Source: Novosphingobium umbonatum (GTDB lineage Bacteria; Pseudomonadota; Alphaproteobacteria; Sphingomonadales; Sphingomonadaceae). Taken from it: 64,000 bases of DNA. The notes beneath the pieces are model-generated. The model did no database searches. It was given only the letters and a program-made list of their open reading frames with translations, and was not told where the DNA came from. The stretch's first letter is position 1. Every line of letters starts with the position of its first letter. Shown in pieces: positions 7,660 through 15,852 of this stretch. The translations under genes were made by a program, and so were the position numbers. Location of the stretch: NCBI RefSeq assembly GCF_004005905.1, contig NZ_SACO01000002.1, positions 124,001-188,000 of the forward strand. Reading direction: 5' to 3'.

Positions 7660-8865
7660 TTAGTTTACGGCAGCGGCCTGATCGAGGCTTTCATACATAG
7701 CCTGACGCAGCAGATAGGCGCGGCGCTTGTCATCATCCGCCTTCAACGCCAGCATGGCCTGACGGCGCTTTTCATGCGCCTCGTCCGAACCGCCCTTGAT
7801 ATAGGCCATGTTCTCGATCGTCTGTGCCTGGGTGAACGCATGGGTCACCGTGCGGCGCTGGCGGTCATAGAGTTCGAGGCTGCCATTGGGCTTGCCGCTT
7901 TTCAGCGCAGGCTCCAGCTTTTCGAACAGGTTGAACGCGTCATGCACGCCCGAGTTCATGCCAAAGCCGCCCAAAGGATTGTTGAGATGCGCGGCATCGC
8001 CAGCCAGATAGACGCGGCCATTGCCAAAGCTCTTGGCCACGCGCTGGTGCACGCGGTAAAGGGTACGGTGGCCGGTTTCCACATGGAGGTCCGTGCCCAG
8101 CAGACGCTGGAAAATACCGTCCTTCACTTCATCCGACTTCAGGTAATCATCGCCCAGCGAGGCATCGGTCGGCACCAGCACGCGCCACACCGAAGGCACG
8201 CGCAGCAGTACCAGCCATTCTTCCGGATTCGACACATAGTTCACATAGGCCAGATTGGGCAGATAATCCGCCAGTTCCAGCTTGGTGGACAGGGTGAGGA
8301 AACGTTCGGGATAGGTGAAACCGTCAAATTCGATGCCCAGCCATTTGCGCACCACCGAATTGGCGCCATCGGCACCGATCAGATAGTCGCAACGCATACG
8401 GCTAATGCCGGTCATGGTTTCCAAGCACAGGTCAACGCCGGTATCGTCCTGCTCCAGCGTCAACAGGCGATGACCAAAGCGCACCTGCGCGTTGGAATAT
8501 TGTTCCAGCCCTTCGGCCAGCCCGCGCGAGAGGTGATATTGCTCGCACTGGATGCGGAAAGGATAGCGCGTCTTGTCCGCGATTTCCGAAAGATCGAAAT
8601 CGATCACGTCACCGCTGTTGCGGTCGCGCCAGTGATAGACCGGCGCCTTCAAACCACGATCGAGCAGCAATTGGGTGATGCCGATTTCGTCCAGCATTTC
8701 CAGCGTGGAGGGATGGAAGGTCGAGGCGCGCAAATCCTGCGCACAATCCAGCCCCGCTTCAAACACCACCACGTCATAGCCGGCCTTGGCCAGCAGCGTC
8801 GCGATCACCGTGCCGACAGGCCCAGCCCCCACGATAGCTACCTGGCACCGTTCTACCCCTGTCAT
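7660..8865 (-). CDS. Class A FAD-dependent monooxygenase (PHBH family)
   Basis: Protein of 401 residues. It has the FAD dinucleotide motif VAIVGAGPVGT near the N-terminus, the DG motif in DYLIGADGANSVVRKWLG (about 180-197), and the second FAD motif VYLAGDAAHLNNPLGGFG (about 285-302). These are the marks of NAD(P)H-dependent aromatic or N-heteroaromatic hydroxylases. The ATG at 8865 is preferred over 8895 because GGAG lies ten bases upstream, while nothing like a ribosome site precedes 8895. It leads the racemase-fold gene. The substrate is unknown, probably a hydroxylated ring. Confidence 0.88.
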   Translation of the reverse strand: MTGVERCQVAIVGAGPVGTVIATLLAKAGYDVVVFEAGLDCAQDLRASTFHPSTLEMLDEIGITQLLLDRGLKAPVYHWRDRNSGDVIDFDLSEIADKTRYPFRIQCEQYHLSRGLAEGLEQYSNAQVRFGHRLLTLEQDDTGVDLCLETMTGISRMRCDYLIGADGANSVVRKWLGIEFDGFTYPERFLTLSTKLELADYLPNLAYVNYVSNPEEWLVLLRVPSVWRVLVPTDASLGDDYLKSDEVKDGIFQRLLGTDLHVETGHRTLYRVHQRVAKSFGNGRVYLAGDAAHLNNPLGGFGMNSGVHDAFNLFEKLEPALKSGKPNGSLELYDRQRRTVTHAFTQAQTIENMAYIKGGSDEAHEKRRQAMLALKADDDKRRAYLLRQAMYESLDQAAAVN

Positions 8866-8942
8866 AGCCGAAATACTCCAAACCTTCTTCTGCATCGGGG
8901 TATGAAGCCGGATGCGGGGGATGGGGCAGCAAGTGGTGGAAC

Positions 8943-8962
8943 TATCCGCACAGTGGGGAATA
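8943..8962. promoter_or_regulatory. Possible half-site of the iclR-linked palindrome
   Basis: TATCCGC followed by a degenerate right half, 77 bp upstream of the flavin monooxygenase start. Only the left arm matches the palindrome at 23606. It is weak on its own and is listed because full copies occur at other catabolic promoters. Confidence 0.3.
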
Positions 8963-9059
8963 AGCCTTGGCTAGCGCGCCGACAGGAGCGCAACCCTGTG
9001 CGAGGCCGCGTGGCAAAGCATCAGCCCTTGCGCATTTTCGCATATTTCCGGCGTTTTCG

Positions 9060-9103
9060 AGGGCAAAAACACCGATGCCGCCAGCGCATGGCGCCAGCGG
9101 CAT
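9060..9103 (-). terminator. Probable terminator of the minus-strand hydrolase/monooxygenase operon
   Basis: ATGCCGC (9075-9081) pairs with GCGGCAT (9097-9103), with a further 4-bp inner stem around a three-base loop. Read on the minus strand it is followed by a GTTTTTG run. It lies 35 bp downstream of the hydrolase stop, where the 13.5-9.1 kb operon should end. Confidence 0.5.
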
Positions 9104-9137
9104 GAAGGTAAAACAGTCTGTCGCGCGATAGAATCGC

Positions 9138-10106
9138 CTAGGCGCCCTTGCGTCGACTCCGATCGAGAAAGCGTTTCAGGTCCCCGCCAAACAGCGCCGG
9201 ATTCTCCCACATGGGGAAATGGCCAAGCGTGGGATATTCGGTGAATTCCACCTTGGCATGGGGGAAGCGGCCCTTGCTGCTTTCCGCGCTCTGGCTGATC
9301 ACCGTGTCATAGGTGCACCATTGCAACAGCAGAGGCACACGCACCGCATCGGCCTGCCGCTGGATCAGATCGGTGGCGAACAGGGGCACATTGCTGGCAA
9401 TATAGGCCGCCTGCCTTTCCCACGCGCCGGGCAGATTGTCCGCGTCAAAGATCGAATCCACCATCCAGTCGGCAGGTTCGAATGTGGGCGGCGTAGTGTC
9501 CTTCAACACTTCGCGGAAAAAGGCGTGGCTGCGCCATTGCGGGGTCTTGGCCTTCTGCTCGGCGATCAGGGCCAGCATGCGCTCGCCAATCTTGCGGGTC
9601 TGGCTGGGACGTTCCAGCGGCACGATGGACAAGGCCATGGCCGTAACATGCCCCTGATAGGCGCGGTTATATTCCAGCGCCACATTGGCCCCGTTGCTGG
9701 TGGCCACCAGAGCAAAGCGACCATGGCCCAGCTTCTGCATCAAGCCGTCCATCAATTGCGCCGCGCGGGCGGTGGAATAGCCTTTGGCATCCGGCCCTGT
9801 CAGCCCATAGGGCGACCAGTCGAACCGCACGACGCGATAGGATTTGGCGAGGATAGGCGCCACCAGATCCCATTCATGCAGATTGACGATGGAGCCATGC
9901 AGCAGGACCACCACCGGCGCGCCCTTGCGCCCTTCCTCGCGCACATGGATGTCCACCCCATCCACCTGCACAAAACGCGAGGGCGCGACGGCCCAGCGCG
10001 CCTTGGCGGCGGCGTAATCTGTGTGCTGGTTGGGCACTTCGGGCCCCATGGCCATGGCGGGCGCGGCAATCGCCAGCAATCCCGCGACCAAAGCCTTCGC
10101 GATCAT
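9138..10106 (-). CDS. Exported alpha/beta hydrolase
   Basis: Protein of 322 residues with a cleavable-looking signal peptide (hydrophobic 3-19, AMAMG). The alpha/beta hydrolase fold is shown by the oxyanion motif LLHGS (68-72), the nucleophile elbow ATSNG with S137, a likely acid D267 and the histidine H296 in TLGHFPMW. It belongs with the exported hydrolases at 30016 and 59687, which share the HGS...RVVRFD pattern. Its start overlaps the stop of the luciferase-like gene by ATGA. It probably hydrolyses an ester or amide in the periplasm; the substrate is unknown. Confidence 0.85.
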   Translation of the reverse strand: MIAKALVAGLLAIAAPAMAMGPEVPNQHTDYAAAKARWAVAPSRFVQVDGVDIHVREEGRKGAPVVVLLHGSIVNLHEWDLVAPILAKSYRVVRFDWSPYGLTGPDAKGYSTARAAQLMDGLMQKLGHGRFALVATSNGANVALEYNRAYQGHVTAMALSIVPLERPSQTRKIGERMLALIAEQKAKTPQWRSHAFFREVLKDTTPPTFEPADWMVDSIFDADNLPGAWERQAAYIASNVPLFATDLIQRQADAVRVPLLLQWCTYDTVISQSAESSKGRFPHAKVEFTEYPTLGHFPMWENPALFGGDLKRFLDRSRRKGA

Positions 10107-11332
10107 GCCACCATATCCGCAGGCACCAAAGGCAGGCCCATGGTTTCGCGCAGGGTCGTGCCCGGATAATACTTGCGCAAGGCGCCCGCCGCTTGCAGGA
10201 TCGGCACCACTTCCTCGACAAAGATCTCCAGCTCGCCGGGCATATAGGCCGGTTGCAGGGTAAAGCCGTCGCAGGCCCCTGCCTCGATCCAGCGCAGCAT
10301 CATATCGGCCAGTTGCGAGGGCGAGCCACGGAACACATTATGCCCGCGCGGCGTCCGCAAATAGCCTGCGGCAAAGCGGCCCAAAGGCACGCGGCCAGCT
10401 ACCGGCTTTTCCAGCGCCCGCGCCACATCGGCGCGCGGCAGGATGGTGGCTTCCAGAATGGCATCTACGGGGATCGGCCCCGCCGGATCATAGGCGGTCA
10501 GATCGCAACAGAGCGATTCCGAGAGATATTCCATCGCCAAAGCCTCATCGGCCAGATCGAGCAGAGCCTCGTCCTTGGCAATGGCGGCGGCTTCATTTTC
10601 GGCCAGAATGAAAGACAGGCCCGGCATGATCCGCACCGCATCGGGGTTGCGGCCAGCCTTGGCAACACGCTCGCGCATATCTTTGCGGAAGGCAATGCCC
10701 TCTTCCATCGTGGGGGCGGAGCAGAAGATCGCCTCGGCCACTTGGGCGGCGAAATCGCGCCCGTCAGCCGACTGGCCCGCCTGCACGAACACGGGGCGCA
10801 ACTGGGGCGAACCGCCCAGCTTGGCATTCAGCCCGCGCCACACTTCCTGCGCCTGTGCCACCGTGTCGGCGGCCATTTTGTAGCGCAGGCTCTTTTCAGG
10901 CAGATTATCATCGCCGAAATTGGGGGCCGTGTCGGGATGGGCGGTGGTTACGATGTTCCAGCCCGCACGCCCGCCGCTCATGCGGTCCATCGTGCTGAAA
11001 CGCTCGGCCAAACCTTCGGGCGTCCAATAGGTGGTGGAAAGCGTGTTGACGAGGCCGACGTGGTTGGTGACCGAGGCGATAGCCGAAAGCAGCGCCATCG
11101 GGTCCAGCGTGGGCATGGCCAGCCTTTCGGGCGTACGCCCGCCTGCCCCGCGCGACTGCAACTGGTCGCCGAAGACAATCGCGTCAAACCGGCCCTTTTC
11201 CACCAGAGCGCCCACCTTGGCATAATAATCCATGGTGAACACGCCCGCAGGATCGGCATTGGGGTGGCGCCAGCCGCTGGGATAATGGCCGATGCCCTGC
11301 AAAAAGGCCCAGAGATGGATGGGGCGGGACAT
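10103..11332 (-). CDS. Luciferase-like FMN-dependent monooxygenase (NtaA/DszA type)
   Basis: Protein of 409 residues, slightly short of the usual 430-450 for the NtaA/SnaA/DszA group. Typical blocks are YYAKVGALVEKGRFDAIVFGD, TTYWTPEGLAERFSTMDRMSGGRAGWNIVTT and KMAADTVAQAQEVWRGL. Members use FMNH2 from a separate reductase to oxidise N-, S- or ring carbon substrates. No flavin reductase gene is visible in the window. Its start overlaps the stop of the preceding 278-residue relative by one base (TGATG), so the two are co-translated, perhaps as a heteromer. Confidence 0.88.
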   Translation of the reverse strand: MSRPIHLWAFLQGIGHYPSGWRHPNADPAGVFTMDYYAKVGALVEKGRFDAIVFGDQLQSRGAGGRTPERLAMPTLDPMALLSAIASVTNHVGLVNTLSTTYWTPEGLAERFSTMDRMSGGRAGWNIVTTAHPDTAPNFGDDNLPEKSLRYKMAADTVAQAQEVWRGLNAKLGGSPQLRPVFVQAGQSADGRDFAAQVAEAIFCSAPTMEEGIAFRKDMRERVAKAGRNPDAVRIMPGLSFILAENEAAAIAKDEALLDLADEALAMEYLSESLCCDLTAYDPAGPIPVDAILEATILPRADVARALEKPVAGRVPLGRFAAGYLRTPRGHNVFRGSPSQLADMMLRWIEAGACDGFTLQPAYMPGELEIFVEEVVPILQAAGALRKYYPGTTLRETMGLPLVPADMVA

Positions 11333-12168
11333 CAGGCGTTCTCCTCTTGGGCAGTTTTGGGGGCCAATACGGCAGGCAGGGGGCAGCCAAGCCTTTCGCG
11401 CAGAGTGCCCGATGCAAGGCGTTCACCGGCCAGCGCGCCAAAGCGCTGCGCCATCTGCGCCAGTTCGGGCAAGGGCTGGGCCAGATCGCAATGCAGCCCG
11501 TCGATCAGGCCGCTGGCAAATTGCTCGCCAAGCTTTGCCGGATCGGCGGACAAGGTATCGCGGCGCAGGCCCTTGGTGGCCGCAGGGCAAGCCTGCCCTT
11601 CGCGCACAATGGCCACATCCACGCCCTGCACCGCAAAGGGGCTGTCTGCATCGGCCACCAGCAGGGGATGGCCTTGCTTGGGCCGCATGGCATTGACCGG
11701 CCCGCGCGTGCGGTAATGGGTGCCGACATAGTGGCTGGCCCGCACCTTGCTGCTGTCCAGATAATGGCCGCTGGCCTTGTCGATGATCAGGCAATCCTCG
11801 TCCCAGCCATCCCACAGGGCGCGGGTGGCGCGCACCATATCGGCCACCTGTTCGGCAGGCCCACCTTGCGCCACGGGGCACCAGCCCAGCATCCCGCCCG
11901 ACAGATAATCCACCGCCGACAGAGCGCGGGCGGTATGGAACGGATGGGCGATGCGGGTGGAGACCAAAGGCACAATGCCCAGCCCTCCGGCACGCGGCGC
12001 GGCCCATGCGGCCATCACTTGCGGGTCCAGCGTCAGATTGGCGGTCTGGCCGATCAACAGCAGGTCAAGCCCCGCATCCTGCGCGGCGGTGATCACCCTT
12101 GCGGCAAAGGCAGGGTCGGCCATGGCGGAGGCCGCCACGGATGCAGAAAGAATAAAGCGTCTGGTCAT
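11332..12168 (-). CDS. Short luciferase-like monooxygenase family protein
   Basis: Protein of 278 residues with the TIM-barrel pattern of luciferase-like proteins: an N-terminal AAQDAGLDLLLIGQTANLTL stretch, GLGIVPLVSTRIAHPFHTAR and ALSAVDYLSGGMLGWCPV, which mirrors the SGGRAGWN block of the full-length neighbour. It is much shorter than the 409-residue protein and seems to lack part of the barrel, so it may be a non-catalytic or flavin-carrier subunit. It is coupled to both neighbours: ATGA with the M24 gene upstream and TGATG with the full-length monooxygenase downstream. Confidence 0.75.
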   Translation of the reverse strand: MTRRFILSASVAASAMADPAFAARVITAAQDAGLDLLLIGQTANLTLDPQVMAAWAAPRAGGLGIVPLVSTRIAHPFHTARALSAVDYLSGGMLGWCPVAQGGPAEQVADMVRATRALWDGWDEDCLIIDKASGHYLDSSKVRASHYVGTHYRTRGPVNAMRPKQGHPLLVADADSPFAVQGVDVAIVREGQACPAATKGLRRDTLSADPAKLGEQFASGLIDGLHCDLAQPLPELAQMAQRFGALAGERLASGTLRERLGCPLPAVLAPKTAQEENA

Positions 12169-13469
12169 ACGACAATCACCGGTTCGTGGGTGCTATGGAT
12201 CTGCCGACAACCGTCGGCGGTGATGAGAACAAGGTCTTCGCAATGGGCCGATCCGCCGATGCCGCTATCCAGCACAGGGCAATCGACCGAGATAATCATG
12301 CCTTCGCGCAGGGCGATGTTGGGCTTGCGCCAGAAGCCACCGGCATCCTCGCCCGGCTCGTCCGTATGGGCCAGCCCGCAGGAATGCGGGCCAAAGCCGA
12401 TCATCACATCATAGCCACCCTTGTGCAGCGCCTGCTGCCCGATGGCGGTGATATCGGCAAAGGTAACGCCCGGCTTCAAAGCCTCGCGCACGGATTGCCA
12501 TGCGAAAGCGGCAGCCTCTGCGGCGCGGGCGGCGGCGCGCGTGGGTTCGCCCACAAAGACAGTGCGGGCAAAATCGCCATGGTAATTCTGGAAATGGCTC
12601 ACCGCGTCCAGAAACAGCGCCTGACCATCGGCAATGCGATGCGGGCTGGCTTCGGAGGAGGAGCGGTCGACATTCAAAAACACCGCCGTATTGCCACGCG
12701 CGGCCGCCTCGGCGCGGAACAGGGCGTGCAACTCGCGGTAGCTGGCCCCTGCCCGCACCGCATGGCCCACGGCGGACAGGGCATCAACATTGGCCTGCGC
12801 CGCCCGCGCCATCAAATCCTGCTCCAGCGGCGATTTGATCAGGCGGATCTCGCGCAGGGCATTGTCCGCGGCCAAAGATTCACCTGTAAAACCATGCCGC
12901 GCCAGCACACCCGCCAGCAAAGGATCATCCCAACCGATGCGCGTGGCATGGAGATCATCGCCCCACACGCCCAGCTCCTGCAAAGCGCCCACCAGCGCGC
13001 CGCCCGCATTGCGCCACGCCGCGCGGGTTTGCAAAGCCTTGGCGCTGGTGGCAAAACGATGCTGCTCCATGGTGGACAGCGGCGCCGCGCCCTTGTCGGG
13101 GCAGAGCGGAAAATCGCCATTGCGGCCCAGATCGCCCGTATCGGCCAAGTCATCGTAAAGAAATGCATCTCTTGGCCCGCGCCCGTCGGCATAGGTGTAG
13201 AAATGCAGGAAACGGCTAGTCACCAGCACCGGCCGGTCGGGCTGGCGCGCGGTAAGGATGGCGAAAGTGCCCGCAGGTTGGCCCATACGGGTGCGGGCGA
13301 TCTGCGGCCAATGGCCCAAAGTGTGGAACACATTGACCGGCTGTGCGATCACGATGGCATCCAGCCCCCAGCGCTCCATCACAGCGGCGGCCTCGCCAAC
13401 ATGATAGGGGCCAGCCTCGTTCAGCCGGTCGAGCAGGTCATCATCGCAAAGGGAGGGAAGGCGGTTCAT
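12165..13469 (-). CDS. M24 peptidase-fold protein (creatinase / Xaa-Pro aminopeptidase type)
   Basis: Protein of 434 residues with a creatinase-like N-domain (about 1-215) and a pita-bread C-domain. The metal ligands appear as D288 and D299 in FLDAVSHFQNYHGDFART, H368 in GLAHTDEP, D396 in MIISVDCP and E411 in AHCEDLVL. The fourth ligand is normally Glu, so the site is altered and activity may be non-peptidase, as for creatinase or DddP-like members. The ATG at 13469 is chosen; ATG 13487 is an alternative. Longer in-frame extensions run across the divergent hydrolase gene and are rejected. It is the first gene of the minus-strand operon down to 9138. Confidence 0.8.
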   Translation of the reverse strand: MNRLPSLCDDDLLDRLNEAGPYHVGEAAAVMERWGLDAIVIAQPVNVFHTLGHWPQIARTRMGQPAGTFAILTARQPDRPVLVTSRFLHFYTYADGRGPRDAFLYDDLADTGDLGRNGDFPLCPDKGAAPLSTMEQHRFATSAKALQTRAAWRNAGGALVGALQELGVWGDDLHATRIGWDDPLLAGVLARHGFTGESLAADNALREIRLIKSPLEQDLMARAAQANVDALSAVGHAVRAGASYRELHALFRAEAAARGNTAVFLNVDRSSSEASPHRIADGQALFLDAVSHFQNYHGDFARTVFVGEPTRAAARAAEAAAFAWQSVREALKPGVTFADITAIGQQALHKGGYDVMIGFGPHSCGLAHTDEPGEDAGGFWRKPNIALREGMIISVDCPVLDSGIGGSAHCEDLVLITADGCRQIHSTHEPVIVV

Positions 13470-13522
13470 GCCTGCAAGTTTGAACATGGCATAAAGGCCA
13501 CGCCTTGGGGCAAAGCGTAAAC

Positions 13523-13539
13523 TATCCGCCTGCTGGATA
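13523..13539. promoter_or_regulatory. Palindromic operator, copy of the iclR-linked site
   Basis: TATCCGCCTGCTGGATA differs from the palindrome at 23606 at two positions of 17. It sits centrally between divergent genes, 53 bp before the M24 start and 50 bp before the hydrolase start. It could control both. Confidence 0.6.
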
Positions 13540-13589
13540 GGCAAATCATGCCCAGTCTCCGCAAACGCACGAGGGTTAGCCTGCCTTCC

Positions 13590-14447
13590 ATGATCCAGAT
13601 CAAGAATCCCCCCGTCACCCGCGAATTTGTCACTCTGGACGAAGGGCAACTGCATCTGCGCCGCCTGCCGGGAGGCGATGGCGTGCCGCTGGTGCTGCTC
13701 CATGCCTCGCCCGCCTCCAGCTGGTTCATGCAGGGGATGATGCTGGCGCTGCGCAAGGCAGGCCATGGCGCGACCATTCTGGCCCCCGACACTCTGGGCA
13801 ATGGCGACAGCGCCGCCCCCGCGCCCGACCATCCCGACATTGCCTATTTCGCTGGCTCTATGGCGCGAATGCTGGATGCGTTGGGGATCGAAAAGATCGA
13901 TGTTTACGGCACCCATACCGGCGCGCGCATCGCCTGCGAATTTGCCGCTGCCTATCCTGAACGCTGCCGCCGTCTGGTGCTGGATGGCATCACCGAATAT
14001 GATGATGCCATGCGCGAGGCGGTGGTGTCCAACTATGCCCCCAAGGTAGAGCCGGATGCCTATGGCCGCCATTTGATCTGGGCCTTCAATTTCTGCCGCG
14101 ATCAGGCGCTGTTCTTCCCCCATTTCATGCAGGATGCCCAGCACCGCTTGAGCGTGCCTATGCCGCCGCCCGAAATCCTGCACCGGATTACACTCGATGT
14201 GCTGAAAGCCATGGACACTTATTCCAAACCCTATATCGCCGCGTTTGAATATCGCGCCTTTGAACGGATGGGGCTGGTGCAGGCGCCGACCTTGTTGCTC
14301 AAGCCGGAAAGCGAGCTGGCCCTGCTCAATGCCTCGGTCGCCCGCGCGCTGGAAATCCTGCCCGATGCGCGCGAACTGGCCCTGCCCCCCGGTGAAGCCA
14401 TCAAGGCCGAGTCCATCGCCCGCTTCCTTGCCGGAGAAAACGCATGA
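13590..14447 (+). CDS. Alpha/beta hydrolase fold protein with His at the nucleophile position
   Basis: Protein of 285 residues. The fold is evident (LLHASP oxyanion region at 37-42, FAAAYPERCRRLVLDGI after the elbow), but the nucleophile elbow reads GTHTG (107-111) with H109 where Ser, Asp or Cys is expected. The C-terminal region that normally carries the catalytic His (LPPGEAIKAES) has none. It is therefore not a classical Ser hydrolase. The ATG at 13590 is preferred over 13548 because homology starts there. It is ATGA-coupled to a GPH symporter. A second protein of this kind is at 53268, also next to a transporter. Confidence 0.8.
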   Translation: MIQIKNPPVTREFVTLDEGQLHLRRLPGGDGVPLVLLHASPASSWFMQGMMLALRKAGHGATILAPDTLGNGDSAAPAPDHPDIAYFAGSMARMLDALGIEKIDVYGTHTGARIACEFAAAYPERCRRLVLDGITEYDDAMREAVVSNYAPKVEPDAYGRHLIWAFNFCRDQALFFPHFMQDAQHRLSVPMPPPEILHRITLDVLKAMDTYSKPYIAAFEYRAFERMGLVQAPTLLLKPESELALLNASVARALEILPDARELALPPGEAIKAESIARFLAGENA

Positions 14448-15793
14448 CCGCCGCCCGTCTGCCGATCAAGACCTGCCTTGGCTTTGGCATTGGCACGGTA
14501 GGCATGTCGATCATGCTCAATGCCGTCACCTCCTATTACCCCGCCTTCATGTCCACCGTCTTGGGCCAATCGCCCGAAGTGGCGGGCTATCTGATGATGG
14601 GGGCCAAGCTGTATGATGCGGTGGCCGATGTCATCATCGGTTCGATGAGCGACAAAAGCCGCAGCCGCTGGGGCCGCCGCCGCCCCTTCATGCTGGCAGG
14701 CGCGCTGCTCTCGGCGATCAGCTTCCTGATGCTTTTCGCGCCCCCCGCGCTCAGCCAGAGCGCCCTGATCGCCTATATGATCGCGGCACAGGTGATCTAT
14801 TCCACCGCCTATTCGCTGTTTGCCGTGCCCTATATGGCGCTGCCCGCCGAATTGACCGCAGGCTTTGGCGAGCGCACCCGCCTGCTCTCTTTCCGCACGG
14901 TGTTTGTGTCGATCGGGCAAATGCTCGCCACGGCGGGCACGGCGGCAATTGTCAAAGCGGGCGGCGCAGGCGCTTCTGCCTATGCCACGATGGGGCTGGT
15001 CATGGCGCTGGTGATCTTTGGCGCGATGACGGCGACCGTCCTGTCGGTCCCCACCACCCATGGCGAGGAACGCAAGGAAGGCGATGCCCCTGCCCTGTCG
15101 CTGGCGCGCCAGATCGCGTTGATGGGCCGCAACCGGCCCTATCGCCTGCTGCTGGGGGCCAAAGTGTTCCAGTTTCTGGCCTTTGCCAGCATGGGTTCGA
15201 CCGGCCTGCTGTTCATGCTCAATGTGCTGGGGCTGGGCTATGACGGCCAGATCCTGCTGACGGCGGTGCAGAATATCGCCACGGCGCTTTCCATGCCGCT
15301 ATGGGTGCGCACCGGCGCCAGCATGGGCAAGCGCAAGACCTATCTGATCGGCGTTTTCCTTTTCTGCGCCACCGCGCTCAGCTGGCTGCTCGTCGGCCAT
15401 GGGGTCAGCACGGCAGGCATCGTGCTGCGCGGCATTGGTTCCGGCTTTGGTTCGGGCGCGCTGATCCTGATGTCGATCTCGATGCTGGGCGACACGATGG
15501 TCTATGACCGCGCCATCACCGGCATGGCGCGCGAAGGGCTACTGTCCTCCACCGTAGCCGTGGTGGAAAAGGCCAGCTTTGCGCTGGGCGTGGCGGTGCT
15601 GGGCATTTTCCTGCGCATGGCCCATTACATTCCCACCACCGGCGGCAAATTGGTGGCCCAGCCCGACAGCGCGGTGCTGGCGTTGTCCATGGGCTATACG
15701 GCAATTCCCGCCGCCATGTTCATCGCCAATGGCGTGTTCCTCTGGCTCTATGATCTGGACGAGGCCAAGCTGGCGCAAGCCCAAGCGGCGTAA
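14444..15793 (+). CDS. GPH-family sodium/proton symporter (MFS superfamily)
   Basis: Protein of 449 residues with about twelve membrane segments. The glycoside-pentoside-hexuronide signature is present between helices 2 and 3: DAVADVIIGSMSD then RSRWGRRRPFML (about 58-84). Family members import glycosides or other carbon compounds with a cation. It is ATGA-coupled to the GTHTG hydrolase and followed by a strong bidirectional terminator. The substrate is presumably a compound of this catabolic cluster and not necessarily a sugar. Confidence 0.87.
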   Translation: MTAARLPIKTCLGFGIGTVGMSIMLNAVTSYYPAFMSTVLGQSPEVAGYLMMGAKLYDAVADVIIGSMSDKSRSRWGRRRPFMLAGALLSAISFLMLFAPPALSQSALIAYMIAAQVIYSTAYSLFAVPYMALPAELTAGFGERTRLLSFRTVFVSIGQMLATAGTAAIVKAGGAGASAYATMGLVMALVIFGAMTATVLSVPTTHGEERKEGDAPALSLARQIALMGRNRPYRLLLGAKVFQFLAFASMGSTGLLFMLNVLGLGYDGQILLTAVQNIATALSMPLWVRTGASMGKRKTYLIGVFLFCATALSWLLVGHGVSTAGIVLRGIGSGFGSGALILMSISMLGDTMVYDRAITGMAREGLLSSTVAVVEKASFALGVAVLGIFLRMAHYIPTTGGKLVAQPDSAVLALSMGYTAIPAAMFIANGVFLWLYDLDEAKLAQAQAA

Positions 15794-15796
15794 CGA

Positions 15797-15833
15797 AAAG
15801 GGCGCGGGAAGCTGACTGCCTCCCGCGCCCTTT
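15797..15833. terminator. Bidirectional terminator
   Basis: A perfect 13-bp stem, AAAGGGCGCGGGA (15797-15809) pairing with 15821-15833, flanked by A-runs and T-runs. It separates the convergent GPH symporter and aldehyde dehydrogenase genes and should work in both directions. Confidence 0.9.
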
Positions 15834-15852
15834 CTGCGTTAAACCTTGGCGA

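Noticed and set aside
6855-8865. A complete nicotinate (nic) pathway
   Set aside because: Flavin monooxygenase, racemase-fold and NicF-like proteins are present, but no 2,5-dihydroxypyridine dioxygenase was found and the racemase-fold protein lacks catalytic cysteines.
12165-14183. A 672-residue version of the M24 protein
   Set aside because: The extra N-terminal 240 residues are antisense to the GTHTG hydrolase gene and cross the palindromic site; homology starts near 13469.
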